NCBI GenBank assembly: GCA_047975295.1
Contig: JBKEDH010000151.1
Span: 1-6,828, forward strand
Length of the DNA: 6,828 bases
Direction: 5' to 3'
From: JBKEDH01 sp047975295
GTDB taxonomy: Bacteria > Bacteroidota > Bacteroidia > Flavobacteriales > Flavobacteriaceae
The notes under the pieces are model-generated. The model was not told the origin of the DNA and did no database searches. It saw nothing but the letters and a program-made list of their open reading frames with translations. Both the position numbers and the translations under genes were made by a program. Positions 1 to 6,491 of this stretch are shown here, piece after piece (positions within the stretch are counted from its first letter, which is position 1; every line of letters starts with the position of its first letter).

Positions 1-313
1 CAGTTCGGTTAATGGCCTTTAAACCTTCGTCAGCCAAGTTGCCCAAGCCTATACTTCTAAGTGCTTTATCGACTTTTTGAAGTTCTTCGGGAAGTAGAAT
101 TTTAACAAGATCGTTTTTATAAAAGCCATCGGTTTGTGTAAGTTTGCTAACTTGGTCGTTAATACCCAAGTTTAATGCTTCTTTTAAGCCTAAGGCTATT
201 TGGTCGTTTCCAATGTTACCTGTAGTTTGCGGTAATTGATTAACGACTTGTTGTAATTCGGCACATGCTGTAAGGCTAAATATAGCAATAATGGCAAAAT
301 ATTTTCTAATCAT
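1..313 (-). CDS. DUF4197 family lipoprotein, 5' part only (runs off the left edge)
   Basis: The first 104 codons of a minus-strand gene are present and the 3' end lies outside the window. The product starts MIRKYFAIIAIFSLTAC, a short lipoprotein signal peptide with a lipobox (L14-T15-A16-C17), so the mature protein should be anchored to a membrane through Cys17. Residues about 38-104 match the DUF4197 pattern: an ALGLKEAL helix, then SKLTQTDGFYKND (residues 56-68), the ILLPEEL segment (72-78) and RSIGLGNLADEG (86-97), ending in the conserved INR segment at the edge. The biochemical role of this family is unknown to me and I assign none. The start is well supported because the signal peptide begins right at this ATG and a Bacteroidota -7 element lies about 23 bases upstream. 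It is divergent from the thioredoxin-like gene. Confidence 0.88.
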   Translation of the reverse strand, partial: MIRKYFAIIAIFSLTACAELQQVVNQLPQTTGNIGNDQIALGLKEALNLGINDQVSKLTQTDGFYKNDLVKILLPEELQKVDKALRSIGLGNLADEGLKAINRT

Positions 314-335
314 AATCTAACTGTGTTAATTTTAG

Positions 336-343
336 CAAATATA
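336..343 (-). promoter_or_regulatory. -7 promoter element of the DUF4197 gene
   Basis: On the minus strand this reads TATATTTG, a perfect match to the Bacteroidota -7 consensus TAnnTTTG, and it is followed by C as is common. No clear TTG -33 element is seen at 17-23 bases upstream. Transcription would start about 5 bases downstream, giving a leader of roughly 20 bases before the ATG at 313. Confidence 0.55.
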
Positions 344-516
344 TATTTTACAATAATGATGCCATTGGTTTTGATAGCTAATTTTAAGTTAATTGTTAAT
401 AAAAAGCCGAATATGGCGTCAATTTAAAGAAAAAGTATATTTTTAGCATGTATTTTGATATGATTAAAAAGAAATATTATTACGAAAAGCCTGTTAACAA
501 TAGGTGTTCCATTTCT

Positions 517-537
517 GCGCTGAGCGAAATCGAAGTG
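517..537. repeat. Fragment resembling a dispersed flavobacterial intergenic repeat
   Basis: The 21 bases contain CTGAGCGAAATCGAAGTG, which resembles the recurring intergenic unit CACTGAGCGAAGTCGAAGTG that I recall from many Flavobacteriaceae genomes, with a small number of differences. It is GC-richer than the surrounding gap. Only one copy occurs in this window, so its repeat status rests on recall and not on anything seen here. Confidence 0.35.
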
Positions 538-582
538 TGGTTTAAAACATGGAAATCAAATGTTTAACTTAAATTTATTCAT

Positions 583-1707
583 GTGAAATATTATAAAAAA
601 ATAATTTGTTTGATTCTGTTTTTTCCGTTTTACTTGTATGGACAAATAAATGTATCGGAGCATATACAGGCATCCGAACATGCCAGACTTAATGGAAACA
701 AATTATATTTTATCGATTTTTGGGCCACGTGGTGCAAGCCTTGCCATATTGCATCGAAGTACTTGGAAACACTACAAAAACAATATCCATTGAATTTTTA
801 TGTGCTGTCACTTTCCCAAGAAAATAAGGATATAGTGAAACGGTTTGTGGAAAAGCACCCGACCGAATTGGCCATGGCCATAGATTTTGATGGGGAGACT
901 TTTAAAAAGTACAATGTGCACAGTTTGCCGTATGGCGTTTTGTTAAATGCCAAGGGAGAAAAATTATGGGAAGGGCACCCTGCCGAATTTAAGCCTTATT
1001 TAATAGGTAAGTTTTCCAGAAGTAATCCCAATGAAATTTCGGCAGCCGAAATGTTTCCGGTAAAATCTTATAAAATGGAAGACGATACAAACGAACAAGA
1101 TATTATTGACAGTAGTATAGAGTATTCGCCCATAGAAGGAGATACCGAAACACCTCTTATAATACAACGAAAAAAAGACTATATAAACTTAGAGGGAAGC
1201 CTTAGGGAAATTTTGGCTTATTCACTTGGTGTTTACAGTGGGCAGGTGGAGGTTCCCAAAGAAATAAATAAGTTTTATTCCGTAAAAATCAAACTGGGTT
1301 CCAAGCGGTACAATAAAATGTTTAAAAGCTTACTAAAGACTTTTAGCTTAAAGTGTGATAATAAAGAAGAAAAAGGAGATGTTCTGGTTTTTAATACCGA
1401 ATCGCAATCGTTTTGGGATACCGATCAAATCGATTGGGGCGATAATGTTTTTCCTTATCTTATAGGCGACTCCGAAATACAGGCAGATAACGTTACCTAT
1501 AATAAAATGAAGTTTCAATTGGCTAATTTGTTAAAAAAACCTATTATCTCTCTATACGATATGAATGCCGAAGAAACTGGTCTGCACGACTGGATAGTGC
1601 ATTATAAGTACCGCGATTTAATGCTTAATAATCTAAACGATGTTTATGGAATAAAAGTTGAAGAAAAAGTGGCCGAATTTTCTAAATATATTATTAAGCA
1701 GCGATAA
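583..1707 (+). CDS. Secreted thioredoxin-fold (TlpA-like) protein with a C-terminal DUF3738-like domain
   Basis: This 374-residue protein is probably a periplasmic thiol-disulfide protein. Residues 1-20 form a signal peptide with cleavage predicted after Gly20, leaving Gln21 first. Residues about 25-142 are a thioredoxin fold: FIDFWATWCKPCH holds the redox pair Cys51 and Cys54, SLP carries the likely cis-proline Pro116, and a GEKLWEG strand follows. Residues about 173-371 match the layout of DUF3738 (the TIGR03435 'soil-associated' domain): a SLREILAYSLGV segment (206-217), FKSLLKTFSLKC (247-258) followed by a VLVF strand, and near the end TGLHDW (332-337) and LNDVYGIKVEEK (351-362). The DUF3738 call comes from pattern reading and is less certain than the thioredoxin call. 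The start is GTG; an in-frame TAA at 565-567 with no other ATG or GTG after it leaves no good alternative, and the signal peptide begins at this codon. The out-of-frame ATG at 581 is followed at once by TGA. It converges on the choice-of-anchor I gene. Substrates are unknown. Confidence 0.85.
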   Translation: MKYYKKIICLILFFPFYLYGQINVSEHIQASEHARLNGNKLYFIDFWATWCKPCHIASKYLETLQKQYPLNFYVLSLSQENKDIVKRFVEKHPTELAMAIDFDGETFKKYNVHSLPYGVLLNAKGEKLWEGHPAEFKPYLIGKFSRSNPNEISAAEMFPVKSYKMEDDTNEQDIIDSSIEYSPIEGDTETPLIIQRKKDYINLEGSLREILAYSLGVYSGQVEVPKEINKFYSVKIKLGSKRYNKMFKSLLKTFSLKCDNKEEKGDVLVFNTESQSFWDTDQIDWGDNVFPYLIGDSEIQADNVTYNKMKFQLANLLKKPIISLYDMNAEETGLHDWIVHYKYRDLMLNNLNDVYGIKVEEKVAEFSKYIIKQR

Positions 1708-1740
1708 ATTTGTACAATTGTCGAGAAGTGTAAATGCTTT

Positions 1741-1785
1741 TTGCGATAAGGAACAGCTACGATATTCGCTGCTCCTTATCGGCAA
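1741..1785. other. Large hairpin in the convergent intergenic gap
   Basis: The left arm 1741-1757 and right arm 1768-1785 pair as TTGC/GCAA, GATAAGGA/TCCTTATC and CAGC/GCTG, with one A/C mismatch (1753/1772), one bulged G (1781) and a 10-base loop. This is far more pairing than expected by chance in an AT-rich gap. It lies 33 bases after the thioredoxin-like gene's stop and 55 bases beyond the stop of the opposing gene. Neither strand has a T-run after the stem, so it is not a textbook intrinsic terminator. It may act as a shared transcript end or a stabilising 3' structure. Confidence 0.6.
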
Positions 1786-1796
1786 TGCTAATAACC

Positions 1797-1816
1797 AATG
1801 TCTTTTGGAAGACATT
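1797..1816. terminator. Second hairpin between the convergent genes, candidate terminator
   Basis: AATGTCTT and AAGACATT form a perfect 8-bp stem around a TTGG loop, 24 bases beyond the stop of the minus-strand gene ending at 1841. On the plus strand the stem is followed by AAACTTTTC and on the minus strand by GGTTATTAG, so the T-tract is weak in both directions. Its position at the end of two convergent genes favours a role in ending one or both transcripts. Confidence 0.4.
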
Positions 1817-1840
1817 AAACTTTTCAATAATAAAAAAATA

Positions 1841-3376
1841 CTACTTTTTGTTTTCGTAAAAGCTTACCGTCCCACTGTCTTCGTTAGCCACAACCAATAG
1901 GGCATTTCCTGTAGGGCTATCTTTGGCGGTAATGCTTAGAACACCTTCGGGAGCCAAATCGCATTCATGCTCCAAAATATCCAAAAAAACCGGAGCTGTT
2001 GGTTGGGTTACATCGTAAACCATTATTTGCGAATTTCGCTCCAAGCCCACAAATAAAATATAACGTTCGTTACCTATATTTAAAATTTCAACGGCTTCTG
2101 GCTCGGCACCTTTATCGTCACTACGTTTATCGGCTTGATTATCTTCCCAATCCCAATTAAATTTATGAGGCGTGCTTTCCAAAATTTTTAAAGCAATATC
2201 GTTACCGCTATCGTAAAGCAGATGGCCATTATCCGACCAAACACTAAATGAACGGGCCCCATAATTATATAACTCATCATAATCACCATCTTTATCTGTA
2301 TCGCCCAAAGTAGTCGTTAATTTTAAGCGCCCCAATTGTTCGTTTTCTTGAAGTACTTTGGCATTTGGGAAAGCTGTGGCATCCAAGTCCAGTTTTTTGC
2401 AACGTTCTTCTTCACTAAAGGTATCATAATCTCTTGCATCGCCTTCATTAGCCGAAAAAATATAGGTAATTCCGTCTATGGTGGCACTTACCACGGCATC
2501 GGGTTGGTACATACCATAAACAGGCCATGTTTTAAGCTTGCTTACAGCATCTTTATCACTCGCATCTATGCTGTTATCTTCAATATTAAAATTTTTAAAA
2601 CCCAAAGGGTATATGGCTTCTATGGTTTTGGTTTCGATATTTATTTTGGCCATTCCATTGTTTTCCTGTAAGGATACCCAAGCATATTTTGAATTGTTTG
2701 AAACGGCTATATATTCGGGTTCTACATCTTGTGCCAATGTTGCATTTGGCCCAAAAACACGAAATCCTTTTTCTTGCAAAGTAGCCTGTTGCGAATTAAA
2801 CGATGTAAAATCCAAAGTGGTAACTGTTTCCTTTTCAATATCAATAATACTTACCGAACCGTTTGGATCGACAGTATAATCGGGATTCGGCTCGCCTTCA
2901 TTGGCAGAAAGGATGTATTTGCCATTATTTGTGAATGTTACCATATCGGGTAATGCGCCTACGGTGTATGTTTTAATTAGCGACAAGTTGGATGTGTTGT
3001 ATAACGCCACTTTACCATTGTTTTGTTTTACGTTGGCTTCAACCGCAACAGCCAATATACCATTGTTTACCGATACGCTATTGGGTGTTCCAAAGTTGTT
3101 CAAATTTAGGATAGATACTGGTTTTGTTTCTTTAATATTGGAAATATCGTAAACCGAGATCCCTCCAATTTCAACATTTACCACAAATAATCTGTTAGTG
3201 GTAGCATCGAAAGCTGTAATTTCGGCTGAGGTTGCACCACCTACCTTAATGGTCGATACATATTCGAAATTTACCTTAGTGTTAATGGGTGGGTTCGTTA
3301 CTTGGTTGTCGTTGTTATTATCGCAACTTGCAAATAACAGTAGGCTCGATGCCAACAGATGGTTTAATCGTTTCAT
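1841..3376 (-). CDS. Choice-of-anchor I family beta-propeller lipoprotein
   Basis: This 511-residue protein is probably an outer-membrane or surface lipoprotein. Residues 1-18 end in the lipobox LFASC (Cys18), followed by an Asn/Asp-rich linker. The rest is a propeller-like domain with repeated strand motifs: FDATTNRLFVVN (56-67), LSANEGEP (156-163), FSANEGDARDYD (307-318) and VVANEDSGTVSFYE (495-508). The conserved blocks GARSFSVWS (373-381), KGAEPEAVE (422-430) and APEGV (475-479) are typical of the choice-of-anchor I family, whose members are often annotated as alkaline-phosphatase-like. A DxDxDG segment (359-365) looks like a calcium-binding loop. Family members carry varied surface anchors; here the anchor is the N-terminal lipid, and no C-terminal sorting domain is seen. 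I see no catalytic signature and assign no enzyme activity. It lies 74 bases downstream of era on the same strand, with a weak -7 element of its own. Confidence 0.85.
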   Translation of the reverse strand: MKRLNHLLASSLLLFASCDNNNDNQVTNPPINTKVNFEYVSTIKVGGATSAEITAFDATTNRLFVVNVEIGGISVYDISNIKETKPVSILNLNNFGTPNSVSVNNGILAVAVEANVKQNNGKVALYNTSNLSLIKTYTVGALPDMVTFTNNGKYILSANEGEPNPDYTVDPNGSVSIIDIEKETVTTLDFTSFNSQQATLQEKGFRVFGPNATLAQDVEPEYIAVSNNSKYAWVSLQENNGMAKINIETKTIEAIYPLGFKNFNIEDNSIDASDKDAVSKLKTWPVYGMYQPDAVVSATIDGITYIFSANEGDARDYDTFSEEERCKKLDLDATAFPNAKVLQENEQLGRLKLTTTLGDTDKDGDYDELYNYGARSFSVWSDNGHLLYDSGNDIALKILESTPHKFNWDWEDNQADKRSDDKGAEPEAVEILNIGNERYILFVGLERNSQIMVYDVTQPTAPVFLDILEHECDLAPEGVLSITAKDSPTGNALLVVANEDSGTVSFYENKK

Positions 3377-3398
3377 GGTTTGCTTTTATAATTTTGGA

Positions 3399-3406
3399 CA
3401 AAAGTG
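3399..3406 (-). promoter_or_regulatory. Possible -7 element of the choice-of-anchor I gene
   Basis: The minus strand reads CACTTTTG, a 7-of-8 match to TAnnTTTG (C replaces the first T), 22 bases before the ATG at 3376. No TTG is found at the expected upstream distance. A 12-bp palindrome, GTTTATATAAAC, sits just upstream at 3411-3422. The gene could instead be read through from era. Confidence 0.3.
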
Positions 3407-3450
3407 AAACGTTTATATAAACCCTGTGTTAATTTAATAAAAAGTTGTTG

Positions 3451-4335
3451 TTATTTTTGGTTGTAGCCAAAGCGCTTTAACTGGTTTTGGTTGCTGCGCC
3501 AATTTTTGTTCACCTTAACATAGGTTTCCAAATGGATTTGCTTACCGAAAAAAGCCTCCAGATCTTTACGGGCTTCAATGCCCACTCGTTTTAGGGCATT
3601 GCCTTTATGGCCTATTATAATGCCTTTTTGGGTGTCACGCTCTACCATAATTACGGCTCGTACACGAATAATATCGGCTTCTTCTAAAAATTCTTCGGTT
3701 TCAATTTCAACGGCATACGGAATTTCCTTTTTATAATTTAAAAGAATTTTTTCGCGTATGGTTTCGTTTATAAAAAAACGCTCGGGCTTATCGGTAAGTT
3801 GGTCCTTTGGATAAAATGGAGGCGACTCGGGCAGGAGTTCCAAAATACGGTTGAACACTTCTTTTACATTGAAGCCCTCAAGTGCCGATATAGGAAAAAT
3901 TTCGGCATTGGGCACCTGTTCCTGCCATAATTGCACCTGATTTTCCAATTGTTCCTGATTGGATGTGTCGATTTTGTTAAGCAGTAATAAAATAGGGATT
4001 TTCGAAGCTGTTATTTTTTTAAAAAAGGCTTCGTCTTTGAGTTCTTTTTCTCCTATTTCGACCATATAAAGTAACACATCGGCATCTTCGAAAGCCGATT
4101 TTACAAAATCCATCATGGATTCCTGTAGCTGGTAAGCGGGCTTTATAATACCTGGTGTATCGGATAAGACAACCTGAAAGTCGTCGCCATTTACGATACC
4201 CAGAATTCGGTGGCGTGTGGTTTGTGCCTTAGATGTGATAATGGAGAGTTTTTCGCCCACAAAGGCATTCATTAAGGTAGATTTCCCTACGTTGGGGTTT
4301 CCTATTATGTTTACAAAACCGGCTTTGTGGCTCAT
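3451..4335 (-). CDS. era: GTPase Era, ribosome biogenesis factor
   Basis: Era is an essential GTPase that binds the 3' end of 16S rRNA and helps mature the 30S ribosomal subunit at the inner side of the membrane. The 294-residue product has the usual family length and both domains. The GTPase motifs are clear: the P-loop GNPNVGKST (12-20), switch I around TTRHR (39-43), DTPG (59-62), NKID (120-123) and the SAL motif (150-152). The C-terminal KH domain has its GxxG loop as GHKG (242-245) within KGIIIGHKGNALKRVG, and ends in the typical VKVNKNWRSN segment. The ATG gives the usual MSHKAGFVNIIGNPN start and lies about 30 bases downstream of a good -7 element. The strong terminator of the upstream FKBP gene ends just before this promoter, so era is probably transcribed on its own, with possible read-through into the choice-of-anchor I gene. 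Confidence 0.97.
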   Translation of the reverse strand: MSHKAGFVNIIGNPNVGKSTLMNAFVGEKLSIITSKAQTTRHRILGIVNGDDFQVVLSDTPGIIKPAYQLQESMMDFVKSAFEDADVLLYMVEIGEKELKDEAFFKKITASKIPILLLLNKIDTSNQEQLENQVQLWQEQVPNAEIFPISALEGFNVKEVFNRILELLPESPPFYPKDQLTDKPERFFINETIREKILLNYKKEIPYAVEIETEEFLEEADIIRVRAVIMVERDTQKGIIIGHKGNALKRVGIEARKDLEAFFGKQIHLETYVKVNKNWRSNQNQLKRFGYNQK

Positions 4336-4367
4336 GTTGATTTATTATTATTGGTTGTTGGTTGTTG

Positions 4368-4375
4368 CAAAAGTA
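4368..4375 (-). promoter_or_regulatory. -7 promoter element of era
   Basis: The minus strand reads TACTTTTG, a perfect match to TAnnTTTG and followed by C. It gives a leader of about 30 bases, rich in CAA and AAT triplets and without a Shine-Dalgarno sequence, before the era ATG. No clear -33 TTG is seen, because that position falls within the terminator hairpin of the upstream gene. Confidence 0.55.
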
Positions 4376-4385
4376 CAAAAACAAA

Positions 4386-4412
4386 AAAGCAGAAAGGCTA
4401 TCTTTCTGCTTT
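4386..4412 (-). terminator. Intrinsic terminator of the FKBP gene
   Basis: AAAGCAGAAAG (4386-4396) and CTTTCTGCTTT (4402-4412) form a perfect 11-bp stem around a 5-base loop. On the minus strand the stem runs into a T-rich tract (TTTTTTGTTTTTG), the classical rho-independent form. It lies 27 bases after the FKBP stop codon. Plus-strand transcripts would meet only a mixed TATATTTT tail. Confidence 0.85.
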
Positions 4413-4439
4413 ATATATTTTAAAGGAAGTTGTTGGTTA

Positions 4440-5168
4440 TTATTTTACAATTTCTAAAAGTTCAACTTCAAAAATTAACGGAGCAAAAGGTTTTATTTTT
4501 CCGCCCGGGCGTGGTACTGCACCATAGGCCAAATCTTGAGGAATATAGAATTTGTATTTGGAGCCTACGGTCATTAACTGCAAACCTTCGGTCCATCCTT
4601 TAATAACTTGGCCTACACCAAATTCGGTTGGTTGGCCTCTTTCTACCGAACTATCAAAAACAGTTCCGTCAATCAATGTTCCTGTGTAATGTACTTTTAC
4701 TCGTGAGGTTGCGGTTGGTTTTTCGCCCGTTCCTTCTTTAATCACTTCGTACTGTAAACCACTTTCGGTAGTTTCAATACCTTCTTTTTTCATGTTTTCT
4801 ACCAAAAACTTTTCGCCTTCAGCTTTTAAATCGCCATACTGTTCCAAAGCTTTTTTCTCGGCTTCTTCTTGCTGTTTTTTAGCAGCTTCTTGTTGTTTTT
4901 TTGTAAAGTAACCTGTTAGTACGGTCTGTATTTGTTCTTGGCTTATTTTGGTATCGACAGAATCCAACACATTGGCAATACCTTGAATAAGAAGATCTTT
5001 GTCTATTTCGGGTGCATTTGTCTTAATGTTACGTGCCATGTCCATACCAATAGCATAGCTAACAGAGTCTATTTCGGTTTTTAACGGTTTGTTGGTTTGT
5101 CCGCCTGTATTGCACGACACTAGGCTTAAAGTAGCAGCAATAACGCCTAAAGATTTAATTATTTTCAT
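4440..5168 (-). CDS. FKBP-type peptidyl-prolyl cis-trans isomerase lipoprotein (FkpA/Mip-like)
   Basis: This enzyme isomerises prolyl peptide bonds and helps fold exported proteins. The 242-residue product begins with a lipoprotein signal peptide whose lipobox is LVSC (Cys19). Residues about 31-115 match the FKBP N-terminal domain: DSVSYAIGMDMARN, then a Lys/Gln/Glu-rich helix (90-108), a likely coiled coil used for dimerisation in FkpA and Mip. Residues about 137-242 are the FKBP domain: VKVHYTGTL with Tyr161, FDSS with Asp172, the VIKGW segment with Val188, Ile189 and Trp192, and LAYG with Tyr215. These fit the usual active-site pocket, and LIFEVELLEI ends the fold, so activity looks intact. 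A strong terminator follows. Upstream, TAAAATTTG (5192-5200, minus strand) is one base away from a consensus -7 element. Membrane or periplasmic location is inferred from the lipobox. Confidence 0.93.
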   Translation of the reverse strand: MKIIKSLGVIAATLSLVSCNTGGQTNKPLKTEIDSVSYAIGMDMARNIKTNAPEIDKDLLIQGIANVLDSVDTKISQEQIQTVLTGYFTKKQQEAAKKQQEEAEKKALEQYGDLKAEGEKFLVENMKKEGIETTESGLQYEVIKEGTGEKPTATSRVKVHYTGTLIDGTVFDSSVERGQPTEFGVGQVIKGWTEGLQLMTVGSKYKFYIPQDLAYGAVPRPGGKIKPFAPLIFEVELLEIVK

Positions 5169-5260
5169 TTTTTGGTTTTAGTTTTTGTTTTCAAATTTTA
5201 AGGTGCTAATGTACTAAAATTTATTAAAGCGTTGAAAATGTTGAATAAATTTTAATCTAA

Positions 5261-5278
5261 AGAACTCCTTGAGGTTCT
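5261..5278 (-). terminator. Weak candidate terminator after the glutaminyl cyclotransferase gene
   Basis: On the minus strand, AGAA(C)CTC and GAGTTCT pair with one bulged base around a 3-base loop, and the stem is followed by TTTAGATTAAAATTT. It lies about 92 bases past the stop at 5371. The rest of the 202-bp gap between the two genes is AT-rich with no other structure that I can support. Confidence 0.3.
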
Positions 5279-5370
5279 GTGTCGGGTAGTTTATTTCTCT
5301 ATTTAACAAGATTATTTTATTAGAAGTTTAGCTACTTGATTAAAGCTCTGACTTTTATGGTAGTGATAGA

Positions 5371-6405
5371 TTATTTTTCTATAATCTCGACTTCAAACAA
5401 TTTGTCCCAACGTTTTCCCGTAACAAACAGTGTTTTGGTTTCCTGATTATAAGCAATGCCATTTAAAACATCTAAACCTTCATGTTGGGTTACTAACTTT
5501 TTTAGGGGAGAAAAATCGATGACTCCGGTAACAGCACCGTTTTTTGGATTTATAATGGCTACACCGTCTTTTTGGTACCTGTTGGCATAAATTTCGCCAT
5601 TAACCCATTCCATTTCATTTATACCTATTATTTTGCCTTTGTTGGTATATACCTGTATAAACTCTTCTTCGGCTAACGTTATCGGGTTTAAAATCCAAAT
5701 ATCTTCTGTACCGTCACTTTTGTAAATTTTGGTATTGTCGTTGCACAGGCCCCAACCTTCTTTGCTTTTTCCGTATTTAAAGCTTCCTGTTTTTTCAAGC
5801 GTTTCAATGTTGTAAACAAGACCTACACCTTCTTTCCAGGTAAGTTGGTACAGTTTGTCGTTTAAAATGGTTAAACCTTCTCCAAAATATTCCTTTGGCA
5901 AAACTATATTTTTAACTATTTTTCCCGTTTTATAGTCTAATTCTCTAAGTTTCGATTCGTTGTACTGTCCCGTGCTTTCATAAAGTTTACCTTTAAAAAA
6001 TTCTAAACCTTGGGTGTACGAAGTAATATCGTGGGGATATTGGTTTATAATTTTATAGGTATAGATTTTGGGTGCTTCGTTGTTTAAAATGGTAACCGTT
6101 GTTTTTACCGATTGTTTTTCGTTTTCGGAATAAATTAAGGCTTCAATATCATATTTACCCAATTTGTGGTTGTTTAAAATGGTATTTTTATCAATGCGTT
6201 TTCCATCCAATATATAATGGATGGAATCGAGTGTTTTCCCTTTTTTGTTTTCAATGCTAAGTGAAAGGGCTTTACCAATTGAAATATTGCCTTTTTCGGC
6301 ATTGGTTTTTATAGAAAAATCGTTGCTTTTGTTTCCTGCACACGAACTACAGGCAAGAACTGTTAGTCCTAATAAATTGATTGTAAGATATTTAAAAAGC
6401 TTCAT
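5371..6405 (-). CDS. Glutaminyl-peptide cyclotransferase lipoprotein (plant/bacterial beta-propeller type)
   Basis: The enzyme converts N-terminal glutamine of peptides and proteins into pyroglutamate, releasing ammonia. The 344-residue product starts with a lipoprotein signal peptide (VLAC, Cys19; CSSC offers a second cysteine at 22), so it acts outside the cytoplasm. Residues about 30-110 form an extra beta-rich segment, perhaps Ig-like, ahead of the catalytic domain. Residues 114-344 match the glutamine cyclotransferase family along their length: YTQGLEF (130-136), LYESTG (141-146) with Glu143 as the likely catalytic acid, FGEGLT (174-179), QLTW (187-190), GWGL (217-220), SDGT (230-233), NEMEWVNGEIYAN (263-275), LNGIAYN (314-320) and VTGKRW (328-333). 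It starts at the only ATG that yields the full signal peptide. A degenerate -7-like TATCTTGC lies upstream in the gap shared with the divergent SRP RNA gene. Confidence 0.92.
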   Translation of the reverse strand: MKLFKYLTINLLGLTVLACSSCAGNKSNDFSIKTNAEKGNISIGKALSLSIENKKGKTLDSIHYILDGKRIDKNTILNNHKLGKYDIEALIYSENEKQSVKTTVTILNNEAPKIYTYKIINQYPHDITSYTQGLEFFKGKLYESTGQYNESKLRELDYKTGKIVKNIVLPKEYFGEGLTILNDKLYQLTWKEGVGLVYNIETLEKTGSFKYGKSKEGWGLCNDNTKIYKSDGTEDIWILNPITLAEEEFIQVYTNKGKIIGINEMEWVNGEIYANRYQKDGVAIINPKNGAVTGVIDFSPLKKLVTQHEGLDVLNGIAYNQETKTLFVTGKRWDKLFEVEIIEK

Positions 6406-6458
6406 CTGTTCGGAAATTTTTTAGCAAGATATTTATTTAAAATCGGTTAAAAAAATCA

Positions 6459-6488
6459 TTGTCTTATTTTTAAAAGATTGTATATTTG
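6459..6488 (+). promoter_or_regulatory. Promoter of the SRP RNA gene
   Basis: TTG at 6459-6461, a 19-base spacer and TATATTTG at 6481-6488 match the Bacteroidota consensus (TTG, about 19 bases, TAnnTTTG) exactly. The first G of the RNA lies 4 bases beyond the -7 element. It is the best promoter in the window, as expected for a strongly expressed stable RNA. Confidence 0.85.
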
Positions 6489-6491
6489 CAC

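Noticed and set aside
1633..1900. Two short open frames overlapping the convergent gap, one on each strand (64 and 80 codons).
   Set aside because: They overlap the 3' ends of two well-supported genes and the hairpins, have no recognisable motifs, and have composition typical of out-of-frame reading.
2336..3407. Five plus-strand open frames opposite the choice-of-anchor I gene.
   Set aside because: The minus-strand gene shows clear family motifs along its length. These frames are antisense shadows without domain signals.
3411..3422. The perfect palindrome GTTTATATAAAC as an era terminator or operator.
   Set aside because: It is all AT apart from the end pair, lacks a loop and T-run, and such short AT palindromes are likely by chance here.
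4341..4367. TTATTATTATTGG followed by TTGTTGGTTGTTG, resembling a tandem repeat.
   Set aside because: It is the low-complexity era leader, with A-rich triplets on the coding strand, and has no stable repeat unit. Such leaders are common in Bacteroidota.
4217..4527. Two plus-strand frames crossing the era/FKBP gap.
   Set aside because: They run antisense through the era P-loop region, the terminator hairpin and the FKBP C-terminus. No independent promoter or motif supports them.
6221..6424. A plus-strand frame of 67 codons opposite the cyclotransferase signal peptide.
   Set aside because: It is antisense to a convincing lipoprotein signal peptide and has no coding signs of its own.
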